Origin: Glaciecola nitratireducens FR1064
GTDB lineage: Bacteria > Pseudomonadota > Gammaproteobacteria > Enterobacterales > Alteromonadaceae
Assembly (NCBI RefSeq): GCF_000226565.1
Contig: NC_016041.1
Coordinates: forward strand, 1,116,001-1,180,000
Length of the DNA: 64,000 nt
Reading direction: 5' to 3'
Part shown: piece by piece, positions 48,596 through 58,726 of the stretch
Layout: every line of letters starts with the position of its first letter
Position numbering within the stretch: position 1 is the first letter of the stretch
Made by a program: the position numbers and the translations under genes
The notes under the pieces: generated by a model
Seen by the model: only the letters and a program-made list of their open reading frames with translations
The model's database searches: none
Told to the model about the DNA's origin: nothing

Positions 48596-51500
48596 ATGTC
48601 AATCAAGAGAGTTACAAGTTCGGTTAGTGCATTCCTGTTAACTATTCTTATCAGTATGAGTGCATTAGGCGACGACTTAGAAATCTACTTAGGTACTGGG
48701 GGTAACGCAAGCACATATAATCCTAATGTCCTATTTATCATGGATAGTTCAGGTTCGATGGGATCTAGGGATGACACTGACGAAACTAGAATGTTACGTG
48801 TGCAAAACGCCTTGAAGACAGCTTTAGGTTCGGCAACCAATATTAATGCAGGTTTGATGCGGTTCTCTGACTTTGGTGGTCCTGTTTTATTCCCCGTGCG
48901 AGGAATTGACTCGCCCGTATCACCTGAAATTATTGTTCCAATTACCTCTGGTTCAGACGACGCAAACGAAATTAACGAGAATGTTGCGCTTACTTCTAAT
49001 GAACTCAATCTTACCGTAGGCACAGAAACTGTTTACACAGGTTTGCGTTATCAAGATTTGCGTATTCCCCGAGGTGCAGTGATTACAAGCGCTCGCGTGC
49101 GCTTTACGTCAAGAGCATTAAATACCTCAGATGCGACTTTGACTTTTAGAGCTGAGTCGGTGGGTAACTCAACAACTTTCACTAGCGAGGACAGGAATAT
49201 ATCTAGTCGTTCGACTACCGGCTCTGAGGTGGTTTGGAACACAGATAATAATTTTCCTCTATCGGATGAAAGTATCCTTTCTCCTGACATTAGTGCTGTT
49301 ATCCAAGAAGTTGTTAATCGTGGCGATTGGTGTGGCGGCAATAGTCTCAATTTGCTTATCGAGGGCACTAGCGCAGTATCATCGAGCGCTCGCAAAACTT
49401 CTTCACTTGAAGTTGGAAATGGCAGAACGCCACAGTTAATGCTTACTTATGACGAAAGCACTGCAACAGGTTGCATGCGAGAGCGTCTTATTTATCAGGT
49501 AACGTCGCAACGCGAAAATGCAGAAGAACAGTCCAACGGTTATCAAAGCACCGGAACAGAGTTGACGTTTTATCGAGACTCTAACAGCTATATTGGATTG
49601 CGCTTCACTGATATCAATGTACCTAAAAATGCCAATATTTCGAACGCGTATTTAGAGTTTACCGCAAATAGAAATAGCGCTAGTAGTAATGGTTCAATGG
49701 TTATTCGTGCAGTACAAGAAGATGACCCTGGTAGAATGTTTTCCGGTAGACGGAATAACTATACTCGATACTTGCTGCGAGATAAACCAAAAAGCGCAGG
49801 CGTAAATTGGGCTAATATTGGGCAGTGGCTAACGGATCGAGATTACAAATCCCCATCGCTTACTAGCATGGTACAAGCAACGGTTAATCGTACTGGTTGG
49901 AATAATGGTAACAGTATGATGTTTGTGATGTCCGATTTCGATTGGTCATATCGTGGTGCATACACGGCGAGTGGCAAACCTTCTGGTGCCGCAAGGTTGG
50001 TTATTGAATTTGAAGGTAATGCAACCCCAGGTTCATCGGCAACTGTACGTCAACACATTATGAGTAAAGTCGATGAATTAACGGCAAACGGATTAACGCC
50101 GATTGTGGATACTTTGTATGAGGCCGCAATGTATTTTGGAGGCCGAGAAGTTTATTATGGTCGTAAACGTGGTGAAGATTCGGTTAGCAGTAGCGTTCGC
50201 AGAAGCACCCGAGTAAGTCATAGAGCATCATATACTGGTAGCGATGCAGTGCGTCCAGCTGGTTGTACTGAAGATGATTTGAGCAGCTCTAACTGTATTC
50301 AAGAATATATTCCTGTTGGTGCGCAATACATTTCTCCTGTAGTTGATCTGCAATGCCAAGTAAATAATCACATCGTTTTATTGTCTGATGGTGAAGCTAA
50401 TAACAACCATAGTGTTGGCGAAATTCAAACTTTACTGGGCACAAGTTGTGCTGGTAGCGGTGGAGAAAAGTGCGGTATCGATCTGGTTAAAAATATAAGT
50501 GATGCGGGAGACTCAGCCATTGGTGCGCGTGTAGTAACCCATACTATTGGTTTTGCTGCAAACTCCACGGCAAATAACTTTTTGAATCAGCTTGCATTGC
50601 AAGGTGGTGGCGGTTTCTATCAAGCTGATAACAGTGAAGATTTAGTGCAGGCGTTCCAAGCTATATTGCGCAACGTTAAAGATGTTAATGCGACCTTCGT
50701 TTCGCCGGGTGTCGCTGTAAACCAGTTAAACCGACTCACCCATAGAGATGAGTTGTATTTTGCCTTGTTTAAGCCGTCTGAGGGCACACTTTGGCCAGGT
50801 AACTTGAAAAAGTATCGAATCAGTGGCGATAAAGTGCTTGATAAAAATGGCGTAAATGCGGTGGATAGTGGATCAGGTTTCTTCTCTGAAAACTCTCATT
50901 CATATTGGTCTACAACGCAAGATGGCAATGATGTGCGTCAAGGTGGTGCAGCAAGCAGATTAGATCTAGTAAGAAAAGTGTATTTCTTTAATGGTACTGG
51001 GTCAGTGATGATACCGGAAAATCAAGTATCAGAAAGTAATACAGATATTACTGATGCAGACCTAGCTCTTGATCCCGACATAGACCCTGTAGGTACTAGG
51101 GAAGTGGTATTGAAATGGGCTAGAGGCGTCGATGTTAGAGATGACGACGGTGACGGCTCAACAACAGATGTTCGTTTGCAAATAGGCGACCCAATACATT
51201 CACAGCCGGTCATTGTTAACTATAGTGCCACTGATAGCGCAGTGTTTGTAGCAACTAACCATGGTTTCTTGCATTCAATCGACGCCGAAACAGGCGAAGA
51301 AAACTTTGCAATCATGCCCAAGGAGTTGATGACAAATCTCAATGAATTTTATCGAAACAGTAGTTCGTTTAACCATATATATGGGCTAGATGGCGATATG
51401 GTATATCGTGAATATGGCGATAAAAAATATATCTACATTGGCATGCGTCGTGGCGGCAACAACTATTATGCTGTTGATGTCACAGATAAGTTAGATCCAA

Positions 51501-52696
51501 AAATAGTCTTCACGATTAATGGCGGCGAAGGCGACTATCTAAAAATGGGTCAATCGTGGTCAAGACCAACAATTACCAAGGTTAAGATTGGTAGCACCGT
51601 CAAAGATGTGATGATTATTGGTGGTGGCTACGATGAAGGCCAAGATGCCAAAGTAAATCGTAGTGAAGATACTGTTGGTAATGCGCTTTACATTATTGAT
51701 GCAAACACAGGTGATTTATTGTGGTCAGCTAGCAACGCCGATGCCGACTTGACGGTAACGGAAATGAACTACAGTATACCTGCACGGATCTCGGTGATTG
51801 ACCGTGATAACGATGGCTTAGCCGATCATATGTACGTTGCTGATATGGGGGGGCAAATATTCCGTTTCGATATTTATAATGGCAAAAGCACGAGTAATTT
51901 AGTTAAAGGTGGATTGTTGGCGCAGTTCGGCGGTGACCTACCTGAAAACAATCGTCGTTTTTATTACGCTCCTGATATCGCAGAAGTTTCTACGGCAGAT
52001 GACCACTACTTTGCAGTGGCTATTGGTTCTGGTTTAAGAGCTGGTCCTTTAAATACAACCATCGAAGATAGTTTCTTCATGGTAAAAGACAAAGGTGTGT
52101 TTGAGCGCGATGAGTTTAATAATTACGTCTTGCCATCAACACCATTCTCTATAAGCAACCTGTATGACGCTACGGAACATCTACTTACCAGCAGTAACGA
52201 TGATGAAAAAGAATTGCAGCGCAGTTTATTTGCATCTAAAGACGGTTGGATGATTAGATTGACTCAGAACGGTGAAAAAGTATTAGCGTCGCCGCTAATA
52301 CTAGATTACCAAGTTTTCTTTACAACGTACTTGCCTGCTAGCTCTAGTGAAAGCGCCTGCGCCCCACCAACAGGTAACAGTAGGGCTTATCTGGTCAATT
52401 TGCTTGACGGAAATGCCGTTGAGGACTTGAACAGAAATAATGAGACCGATTCAACAGACAGGTACGCATTACTCAAGCAAACAGGTATTGCACCCGATAC
52501 AAAAATACTGATAGAGAACATCGTTAAGCCTGTTGTTTGTTTAGGTGCTGAGTGTGTGTCGGCTGTTATAGAAACTGACGAGAATGGCGCAGTTGTTGCC
52601 TGTGGTTCTGACTTTGAATGTTTGGCCAGAAACATATATGGCAAGTTTGAGCGAGTCCAAAAAAATACCTGGAAAACTGAAGTGGAGCGTGAATAG
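48596..52696 (+). CDS. pilY1: Type IV pilus tip adhesin PilY1, with duplicated insert in its vWA domain
   Basis: A 1366-aa exported PilY1-type protein that promotes pilus extension and adhesion. The signal peptide is residues 1-25 (SALG/DD). The vWA domain starts with the metal-binding D50-S-S52-G-S54 motif but resumes only at T501 and LSDGE (596-600). Between them lie two similar modules (about 126-286 and 315-474) that share GLRY/FxDIxVP...A.I..A.L.F and VNR.(D/G)W..GNS blocks. The C-terminal half is a PQQ-like propeller with aspartate-rich calcium sites (DVRDDDGDGSTTD, DRDNDGLAD). The ATG at 48596 has a GAGG site. Confidence 0.92.
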   Translation: MSIKRVTSSVSAFLLTILISMSALGDDLEIYLGTGGNASTYNPNVLFIMDSSGSMGSRDDTDETRMLRVQNALKTALGSATNINAGLMRFSDFGGPVLFPVRGIDSPVSPEIIVPITSGSDDANEINENVALTSNELNLTVGTETVYTGLRYQDLRIPRGAVITSARVRFTSRALNTSDATLTFRAESVGNSTTFTSEDRNISSRSTTGSEVVWNTDNNFPLSDESILSPDISAVIQEVVNRGDWCGGNSLNLLIEGTSAVSSSARKTSSLEVGNGRTPQLMLTYDESTATGCMRERLIYQVTSQRENAEEQSNGYQSTGTELTFYRDSNSYIGLRFTDINVPKNANISNAYLEFTANRNSASSNGSMVIRAVQEDDPGRMFSGRRNNYTRYLLRDKPKSAGVNWANIGQWLTDRDYKSPSLTSMVQATVNRTGWNNGNSMMFVMSDFDWSYRGAYTASGKPSGAARLVIEFEGNATPGSSATVRQHIMSKVDELTANGLTPIVDTLYEAAMYFGGREVYYGRKRGEDSVSSSVRRSTRVSHRASYTGSDAVRPAGCTEDDLSSSNCIQEYIPVGAQYISPVVDLQCQVNNHIVLLSDGEANNNHSVGEIQTLLGTSCAGSGGEKCGIDLVKNISDAGDSAIGARVVTHTIGFAANSTANNFLNQLALQGGGGFYQADNSEDLVQAFQAILRNVKDVNATFVSPGVAVNQLNRLTHRDELYFALFKPSEGTLWPGNLKKYRISGDKVLDKNGVNAVDSGSGFFSENSHSYWSTTQDGNDVRQGGAASRLDLVRKVYFFNGTGSVMIPENQVSESNTDITDADLALDPDIDPVGTREVVLKWARGVDVRDDDGDGSTTDVRLQIGDPIHSQPVIVNYSATDSAVFVATNHGFLHSIDAETGEENFAIMPKELMTNLNEFYRNSSSFNHIYGLDGDMVYREYGDKKYIYIGMRRGGNNYYAVDVTDKLDPKIVFTINGGEGDYLKMGQSWSRPTITKVKIGSTVKDVMIIGGGYDEGQDAKVNRSEDTVGNALYIIDANTGDLLWSASNADADLTVTEMNYSIPARISVIDRDNDGLADHMYVADMGGQIFRFDIYNGKSTSNLVKGGLLAQFGGDLPENNRRFYYAPDIAEVSTADDHYFAVAIGSGLRAGPLNTTIEDSFFMVKDKGVFERDEFNNYVLPSTPFSISNLYDATEHLLTSSNDDEKELQRSLFASKDGWMIRLTQNGEKVLASPLILDYQVFFTTYLPASSSESACAPPTGNSRAYLVNLLDGNAVEDLNRNNETDSTDRYALLKQTGIAPDTKILIENIVKPVVCLGAECVSAVIETDENGAVVACGSDFECLARNIYGKFERVQKNTWKTEVERE

Positions 52697-53167
52697 ATGA
52701 AGTTTCGAAAAACGCATCAAGGGTTTACCTTGATTGAATTGATGATTGTAGTTGCCATTATTGGAATAATATCTGCAATCGCATTTCCTAGTTATCAAAA
52801 TATGATAAACGGCGCAGCAAGGAGCACAGCGCAAGCTGATCTTATGTCTTTCGCCGCTGCAATGGAAAGACACAATGCGTCGAGTTTTTCGTATAAAGGG
52901 GCAGGTGAGAGCGGCGCGAATACGGGGAAACCACAGATATTCGCATCGCATTCACCTAGCTCTGAACCCGCTACAAACAAGAGATATGATCTGACGATCG
53001 ATGACGTTTCATCGAACGGCATAACATTTCGTTTGAAGGCAACACCCATTTCTGGCGGTTCAATGGCTGATGACGGTGCGCTTTTCATTTACAGCGATGG
53101 ACGTAAGGCATGGGATCAAGACAACAATGGCACTATTGCCACAAGTGAGTTTTGCTGGACCTGCTAG
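52697..53167 (+). CDS. pilE: Type IV pilus minor pilin PilE-like
   Basis: A 156-aa prepilin: QG cleavage, then FTLIELMIVVAIIGIISAIAFPSYQNMI with Glu5, and a C-terminal Cys pair (FCWTC). The ATG follows the pilY1 stop with no gap. The D-rich segment DQDNNGTI near the end may bind calcium. It is the last gene of the pil operon. Confidence 0.9.
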   Translation: MKFRKTHQGFTLIELMIVVAIIGIISAIAFPSYQNMINGAARSTAQADLMSFAAAMERHNASSFSYKGAGESGANTGKPQIFASHSPSSEPATNKRYDLTIDDVSSNGITFRLKATPISGGSMADDGALFIYSDGRKAWDQDNNGTIATSEFCWTC

Positions 53168-53186
53168 TTCACTGATAATAGCTTTA

Positions 53187-53218
53187 TCACACTCACTTCA
53201 ATTTGGAGGTGAGTGTGA
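53187..53218 (+). terminator. Possible terminator of the pil operon
   Basis: A 10-bp stem TCACACTCAC/GTGAGTGTGA lies 20 bases after the pilE stop. It lacks a T run, so it may act as an RNA 3' stabiliser or a weak terminator. Confidence 0.5.
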
Positions 53219-53399
53219 ACCTTCATCCTATTCCCTCTTGCGTTTTGCCGACTGTTAAACTTCCTCCGCGATGTTACCGTTACTTACGGTCACAAACCTA
53301 TTCTGTTGCATAGAGCAGGCATATCGTCTATTTTAATATACGCCGAAGTCCTTCGGTGCTAATTTCAAGACAGCGTAATCAAATGGAAAGGTAATAAAT

Positions 53400-54002
53400 A
53401 TGCGTAAACTTTTATTGGGAGGAATGCTTGTTTTAGGTGTATCAATAGCAAGCGCGAAGGGACAAGAGAGCATGCCAGCGAGCTATCTTTTACAAGTTTC
53501 TAGCAATCTTGCGTGCGGGGCGATTAACATTGAATTAGTCTCGCATTCAGGGCAAGTTGCAGAATCGCTTCAATTTAAAGACAGCGTATTTGCTCTCGTC
53601 GAATTGATGCCAGGTACTTACAGATTTGGTGATTTAAAATGTGTGTCATCCAACAAAGATTCAGAAGTATTTGACATTTCGCTTAGTACGCTCGCCCCTA
53701 TCGAGTTGAAGCCTGGTCAGGGATACTATGGCGGCAAGCTTATTGTAAAGCAGTCGGCAGATAAAACAGTTCAAAGTACCCCCGATGTGATAGACAATTG
53801 TCCAAATGTTATTAGCAAAGCCCGTGGTGATAATGATGACTGTACTGATGGTGTGGGCGTAAATACATCCCCAGTCGAAACTAAAACAATAAACGTTTAT
53901 GCACCGGCACAGGCCACGGCTGATTTAGAACGAGTACGCAGCGTTTTACAGGTGAGCGACGAGCAATTGCTGTATATACCTTTAATTTCAAAGACCAATT
54001 AG
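53400..54002 (+). CDS. Unknown exported protein
   Basis: A 200-aa protein with a signal peptide (about 1-20, MRKLLLGGMLVLGVSIASA). The middle part looks like beta-strands (SSNLACGAINIELVS, ELKPGQGYYGGKLIV). A short Cys/Asp segment, DNCPNVISKARGDNDDC, recalls one thrombospondin type 3-like calcium repeat, though a single unit is not enough to call the domain. AAAGG supports the ATG. It lies between the pil operon and a FimT-like pilin gene, so a surface or pilus role is possible but unproven. Confidence 0.65.
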   Translation: MRKLLLGGMLVLGVSIASAKGQESMPASYLLQVSSNLACGAINIELVSHSGQVAESLQFKDSVFALVELMPGTYRFGDLKCVSSNKDSEVFDISLSTLAPIELKPGQGYYGGKLIVKQSADKTVQSTPDVIDNCPNVISKARGDNDDCTDGVGVNTSPVETKTINVYAPAQATADLERVRSVLQVSDEQLLYIPLISKTN

Positions 54003-54180
54003 TCGAATAGGTACCCATCGCCCTGTTATTTATCTTTAGATCGCTCAGAACACGTTTTGCAAAGACTTTGAAACAAGTGTAAATGACACAATCACCGATG
54101 TTGATGCCAAGCATCGGTGTATATGCTTGGATAATGTTTTATACTTCCCCCAAAGTTAACTGAACAATAAGGAAACAAGC

Positions 54181-54555
54181 ATGGTATTAGGCTTACTTTC
54201 GATCAGCTTAAAAGTTGCTGATATTGCAATTTCAAAAGCATTTTATGAAAAACTGGGTTTTAATCAAATGGCCGGGCATGTGGATCAAAAATGGGTCGTT
54301 ATGAAAGACCCAAACGATCAGGTCATTGGCTTATTCGAAGGGATGTTGGAAAAAAATATGTTAACGTTTAATCCTGGATGGGATGCCAACGCTAAACACA
54401 TTGATGATTATATAGATGTAAGGTACTTACAAAAAATGCTGAGCGACAAAGGCATTGATTGTGGGCAGATGATTGGTGAAAACAACAAGGGGCCCGCCAA
54501 TTTTATGCTGACAGATCCCGATGGCAACCCTATTTTGATCGACCAACATAGATAG
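54181..54555 (+). CDS. VOC (glyoxalase/bleomycin-resistance fold) family protein
   Basis: A 124-aa single-domain VOC protein, with LLSISLKVADIAISKAFYEKLGF at the N-terminus and FMLTDPDGNPILIDQH at the C-terminus, the usual metal-ligand ends. It is probably a dimeric dioxygenase- or lyase-like enzyme or a binding protein; the substrate is unknown. AAGGA lies upstream of the ATG. Confidence 0.88.
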   Translation: MVLGLLSISLKVADIAISKAFYEKLGFNQMAGHVDQKWVVMKDPNDQVIGLFEGMLEKNMLTFNPGWDANAKHIDDYIDVRYLQKMLSDKGIDCGQMIGENNKGPANFMLTDPDGNPILIDQHR

Positions 54556-54647
54556 TTAACACTCTATTGTGTTGCATCATCGAAAAATCCTACAGCCTTG
54601 TGGTCAAGTTATGTTGGCCGCTTGCTATTTAAAGGTGCTTTTTTCTT

Positions 54648-55226
54648 CTAGTTGCAAGTTAGCGCGGTTCCATCCATATCTTCATGCGTACCGTCGTCAT
54701 CAGAGTCAGAGCTCACCTTTACGCGTCCTTGTAAAGAGACCGACAGTGCTCTAGCGAAAGTTTCATCTTTGTTAATTGGGCATATCTGAAGCGTAAAAGC
54801 TTGACTAGCAGCCCCTGAATCCTTGAAGTGGATATTAGCATTTGGCCCAGTCACTTTGGTTGAATCAGATGCCTTCGCAGTGGTTACCAAAAGCTCTTCA
54901 CCTGAGCTTCTATTACCGTCAGTGTTGGAATCTATAAATACAATTTTGGGGTCGTTCCAATTTGTTCCGCACGTTTCAAAATCAGCAGAGGGACATACAA
55001 TGACATTAATTTGTTCATCAATAGCGAGGTGACGAGCGTACTGAACAACACCGCTAATTTCGTTAATTTCACCCGTTATCCTATTTTTAATTAGGAAATC
55101 CTGCATGCTGGGCGCGACAACCGTTAGCACAATCGCTAATATTGCTAATGTGATCATCATTTCAAGAAGCGTTACGCCTTTTTGAACGGTTCTACTAACC
55201 TGCGTGGTAAGCTTGTTATTTAGCAC
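54648..55226 (-). CDS. GspH/FimT-family minor pseudopilin
   Basis: A prepilin with KG cleavage and mature start VTLLEMMITLAILAIVLTVVAPSMQDFL, Glu5, followed by the FimT/GspH pattern ARHLAIDEQINVIVCPS. It encodes about 192 aa from a GTG at 55226, chosen because GGGGGT lies 5 bases upstream; a TTG at 55238 is the alternative. It faces the pil operon from the opposite strand and probably supplies the FimU/FimT component that pilV-pilE lack. A Cys pair lies in the C-terminal region. Confidence 0.85.
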   Translation of the reverse strand: MLNNKLTTQVSRTVQKGVTLLEMMITLAILAIVLTVVAPSMQDFLIKNRITGEINEISGVVQYARHLAIDEQINVIVCPSADFETCGTNWNDPKIVFIDSNTDGNRSSGEELLVTTAKASDSTKVTGPNANIHFKDSGAASQAFTLQICPINKDETFARALSVSLQGRVKVSSDSDDDGTHEDMDGTALTCN

Positions 55227-55356
55227 TGTGACCCCCAATAAATATTGTACAACTATACTCTATTTTTATTTTTGATGCGTATACACTAACAACGCTCGTT
55301 AGCTTAGTTAATACCTTGTATTAATATATATAATTTGAATATGTAACAATTAGCGT

Positions 55357-55400
55357 CATTCAGTAGTGCTAGTTTCCTCTTTTACTGAATGTTAAATTCA
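55357..55400 (+). promoter_or_regulatory. Overlapping stem-loops in the nadE leader region
   Basis: CATTCAGTA (55357-55365) pairs with TACTGAATG (55383-55391). The right arm also belongs to TGAAT/ATTCA (55386-55400), so the two hairpins exclude each other. They lie about 100-140 bases before nadE. An attenuation or operator role is inference only. Confidence 0.4.
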
Positions 55401-55497
55401 AAAATTGCTTTAACTTCATAAGTTTGCAATATTAATTGTTCATGTTTACGTTTTTGTCACCAAATTTTTTTATCTGAAAATCAAGAAGGAAGAGTTC

Positions 55498-56334
55498 ATG
55501 TTGAAATCTGAAGTAATCCAAGAGATGCGTGTTTTACCTGAAATAGATGTCGAACATGAAATTCAACGCCGAACTCAATTCATAAAGGATAAGTTGAGTG
55601 AGTCAGGTTTACGCAGTCTAGTGCTAGGTATAAGCGGCGGTATTGATTCATGTACATTGGGTCGGCTCGCACAAATGGCGGTCAATGAATTGAATGAAGA
55701 ATCTAAGGGCGACTATCAGTTTATTGCGGTGAGATTGCCTTACGATACACAGGCAGATGAAGATGATGCGCAAGCGTCGATTGATTTTATTCAACCAAGT
55801 TTACACGTAACGTCGAATATTAAGGCAGGGGCAGATGCAATACATGAGAGCGCAGTCAACGGCCTTCTTGCTGCTGGCGTAACTAGCTTTTCAGCAGAAA
55901 AAAGCGATTTTGTGAAAGGGAATGCCAAAGCGAGAACAAGAATGGCAACTCAATTCGATATAGCCGGTTTAATGAATGGATTAGTACTGGGTACAGATCA
56001 TTCTGCTGAAAACATTACGGGATTTTATACAAAATTTGGTGATGGTGCCTGCGATTTAGCGCCACTGTTTGGTTTGAGTAAACGTCAAGTTCGCAGTTTA
56101 GCGCGGCATATGGGGGCGCCTGAAAACATCATTACAAAGCCGCCCACTGCCGACTTAGAAACGCTGACACCACAGAAGTCAGATGAGTCCTCATTAGGCC
56201 TAACTTACGAACAAATCGACGACTTTTTAGAAGGCAAGAGTGATGATAAAGTTGCTGATGATAAACTCTTAGCTATATACTTAAAAACACAGCATAAGCG
56301 TCTTCCTATCCCGACCGTTTATGATCATGAATAA
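55498..56334 (+). CDS. nadE: NH3-dependent NAD+ synthetase
   Basis: Amidates deamido-NAD to NAD with ammonia and ATP. The N-type ATP pyrophosphatase loop is SGGIDS at 46-51. It has no glutaminase domain, so it uses ammonia directly. Further family segments are [17 protein letters not shown] and [35 protein letters not shown]. Length of 278 aa matches E. coli (275). glnB follows after 15 bases. Confidence 0.96.
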   Translation: MLKSEVIQEMRVLPEIDVEHEIQRRTQFIKDKLSESGLRSLVLGISGGIDSCTLGRLAQMAVNELNEESKGDYQFIAVRLPYDTQADEDDAQASIDFIQPSLHVTSNIKAGADAIHESAVNGLLAAGVTSFSAEKSDFVKGNAKARTRMATQFDIAGLMNGLVLGTDHSAENITGFYTKFGDGACDLAPLFGLSKRQVRSLARHMGAPENIITKPPTADLETLTPQKSDESSLGLTYEQIDDFLEGKSDDKVADDKLLAIYLKTQHKRLPIPTVYDHE

Positions 56335-56697
<363 letters not shown>

Positions 56698-56723
56698 TGG
56701 CATTGTTTAAATCGAAAGATATT

Positions 56724-56741
56724 GCGAGTACATGTACTCGC
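56724..56741. repeat. Perfect 18-bp palindrome between glnB and slyD
   Basis: GCGAGTACATGTACTCGC is self-complementary over all 18 bases. It lies between two convergent genes and may act as a bidirectional transcription end or a protein site. Confidence 0.65.
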
Positions 56742-56780
56742 TTATTAAAACTAGCGTAAAGGCTGTCTGCTAGTTAAAAA

Positions 56781-57266
56781 TTAGTGGGAGTGACCGCAAC
56801 CACCTTCGCCGTGCACGTGCCCATGTTTTATTTCATCAGCGCTTGCTTCACGAACATCCACAACTTCAACATCAAAGGCAAGCGACATTCCTGCTAATGG
56901 GTGGTTGCCATCGACGGTCACGGTTGTGTCCGTTTTGTCGATGATAATAACCGATTGCTCGCCATCGTCAGTGGTTGCTCGGAAACTCATTCCAACATCA
57001 ACATCCATGCCTTCAAACATGTCAGCAGGAACTTCTTGTATTAAATCGTCATGACGCTCCCCGTAGGCTTTGTCAGGATTGACAGTGACGGAAAATTTGT
57101 CACCTTTAGTTTTTCCAACTAAGGCATCTTCAATGCCTTCGATCATAAAATGACTGCCCTGCAGAAAAGACATTGGTGGCGCTTCGTGAGAGGAATCAAT
57201 CATATCGCCCTCTATGGTACTTACAGTGTAATGAAGGGTAACAACATTATCTTTCTGTATTTGCAT
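56781..57266 (-). CDS. slyD: FKBP-type peptidyl-prolyl isomerase SlyD
   Basis: A metal-binding isomerase/chaperone that helps nickel insertion into hydrogenase in E. coli. The FKBP and insert-in-flap parts are typical (VTLHYTVSTIEGDMIDSS, DALVGKTKGDKFSVTVNPDKAYGE). The short C-terminal tail is His-rich (HGHVHGEGGCGHSH), less so than in E. coli. AGGAT precedes the ATG. It is 14 bases downstream of ygfZ on the same strand. Confidence 0.95.
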   Translation of the reverse strand: MQIQKDNVVTLHYTVSTIEGDMIDSSHEAPPMSFLQGSHFMIEGIEDALVGKTKGDKFSVTVNPDKAYGERHDDLIQEVPADMFEGMDVDVGMSFRATTDDGEQSVIIIDKTDTTVTVDGNHPLAGMSLAFDVEVVDVREASADEIKHGHVHGEGGCGHSH

Positions 57267-57280
57267 CTTATATCCTATTT

Positions 57281-58228
57281 TTAATCTAATTTATAAGGTA
57301 GAGCGCTTACGGTAAATTGCTGCTCTGGAAACTCTTTTAATCTTAACACATCATCTATTTGCGTGTCATTTGCAAGCACTGCTAACATCAGCGTATTGCC
57401 TTCATATACTGCGCTTTGAAGAACGGTACCACCACTGCGCCAGTTTTCACCGGCTTGTTTTTCTAGAGCGATACCAGGTGACAAATGCGGTGCAATTTCA
57501 ACGCCCTCAGCGGTGAGAATATACGAAGCTCTTTTGTTGCGTCCTAGGAATTTTGTGCGAGCAATGGTCTCTTGTCCCATGTAGCATCCCTTATCAAAAT
57601 CGATACCGGAAACTGCTTGCAGATTCAGCATTTGCGGCACAAATTCGTTACTGGTTTCGGCTTCTACATAAGGGATCGCGTCTCGTATATTCATGGCGTC
57701 CCAATCGCCTTCGTCCGCATATGCATTAGGCATTGCTAATTGACTTAGCATAGATGCGCCCTCTGCGTTCAGCGCTAGCAAGTATCGAGGGCCGTTTATA
57801 TTCAAGCATATTGCACTGCCAAATTCGTTATTAACTACGCTGAGATGTTGATCACTTAGCTCAGTAAACAATGCACTAATAGCTGCGGTTGTGTTGTTGC
57901 CAGACACTCCGAAAAAGCTTAAGTCATCGCCAGATTGCTTTATATCTACTTTTGAAAAAACACCATACTTCTTGAATTCGGCCATGCTTTTTTCAAGTGC
58001 GGATTTTCGCATGATCAACTGATAGACATCATGCGTTAATAGCGCTGTGAACACAGACCATGTTTTACCTTTGACGTCGCAGTGTGCGCCAAACCGAGCA
58101 GTTTGGGAGTTCATCTTTGCAACATCGACGGTTACTTGACCTTGTAAATACTCTGCAGCCTGTGGACCTGAAAATGTAATACAGCCCAGATTAGTCAATT
58201 TTGCGATCAGTTCTTTTTGAGATGACAT
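57281..58228 (-). CDS. ygfZ: Folate-dependent Fe-S cluster maturation factor YgfZ
   Basis: A tetrahydrofolate-binding protein of the GcvT-like fold that supports some Fe-S enzymes. The diagnostic K-G-C-Y-x-G-Q-E motif is present as GCYMGQETIARTKFLG. I start at the ATG 58228 (MSSQKELIAKL; AGAGG 8 bases upstream), which gives 315 aa. The open frame continues 38 codons further upstream, but that part is unlike the family. It is divergent from sdhE, as in E. coli. Confidence 0.92.
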   Translation of the reverse strand: MSSQKELIAKLTNLGCITFSGPQAAEYLQGQVTVDVAKMNSQTARFGAHCDVKGKTWSVFTALLTHDVYQLIMRKSALEKSMAEFKKYGVFSKVDIKQSGDDLSFFGVSGNNTTAAISALFTELSDQHLSVVNNEFGSAICLNINGPRYLLALNAEGASMLSQLAMPNAYADEGDWDAMNIRDAIPYVEAETSNEFVPQMLNLQAVSGIDFDKGCYMGQETIARTKFLGRNKRASYILTAEGVEIAPHLSPGIALEKQAGENWRSGGTVLQSAVYEGNTLMLAVLANDTQIDDVLRLKEFPEQQFTVSALPYKLD

Positions 58229-58474
58229 TTTGTAGCCTCTAATGCAGTCGAGATTTGCCGACTGTTCAGTTATTGTTGAACGAAGTAAGCTCACTCTTTT
58301 CTCTAGGTATAGTCGATATTGGGATTGTACGTTAGTTTGCAAGATGATGATTCATCGGACGGCTTTTATTTTGAATTTTTTACGCTCATATGACTACATT
58401 TTAATATCTTTTGATCAGTTCTGCATTTGTCCGCGTTATGCTACTATCAAACGAATTAAAGCACGAGGTTACCA

Positions 58475-58726
58475 ATGTTTACAGCAAAGAGGGTCGCTAG
58501 GTTAAAATGGGCATGTCGCAGAGGAATGCTAGAGTTAGATGTGTTGTTCCTTCCATTCGTTGAGCAGGCTTTCGATGAATTGACTGACGGCGAGAAAGTG
58601 GTTTTCGAACGTTTGCTAACTTGTGATGATCCCGACCTTTTCGCGTGGTTCATGGGCCATCAAAAATGTGAAGACCCGGATTTTGCCGCTATGGTGCAGC
58701 GTGTACTGCAAAGAGTTAAGGTTTAA
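58475..58726 (+). CDS. sdhE: Succinate dehydrogenase assembly factor SdhE
   Basis: An 83-aa protein that promotes covalent FAD attachment to SdhA. The RGxxE motif is R16-G-M-L-E20 and the C-terminal helices (DPDLFAWFMGHQKCEDPDFAAMV) are typical. GAGG precedes the ATG. Divergent from ygfZ and followed by a ygfX-like gene, the same arrangement as in E. coli (ygfZ / sdhE-ygfX). Confidence 0.95.
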   Translation: MFTAKRVARLKWACRRGMLELDVLFLPFVEQAFDELTDGEKVVFERLLTCDDPDLFAWFMGHQKCEDPDFAAMVQRVLQRVKV

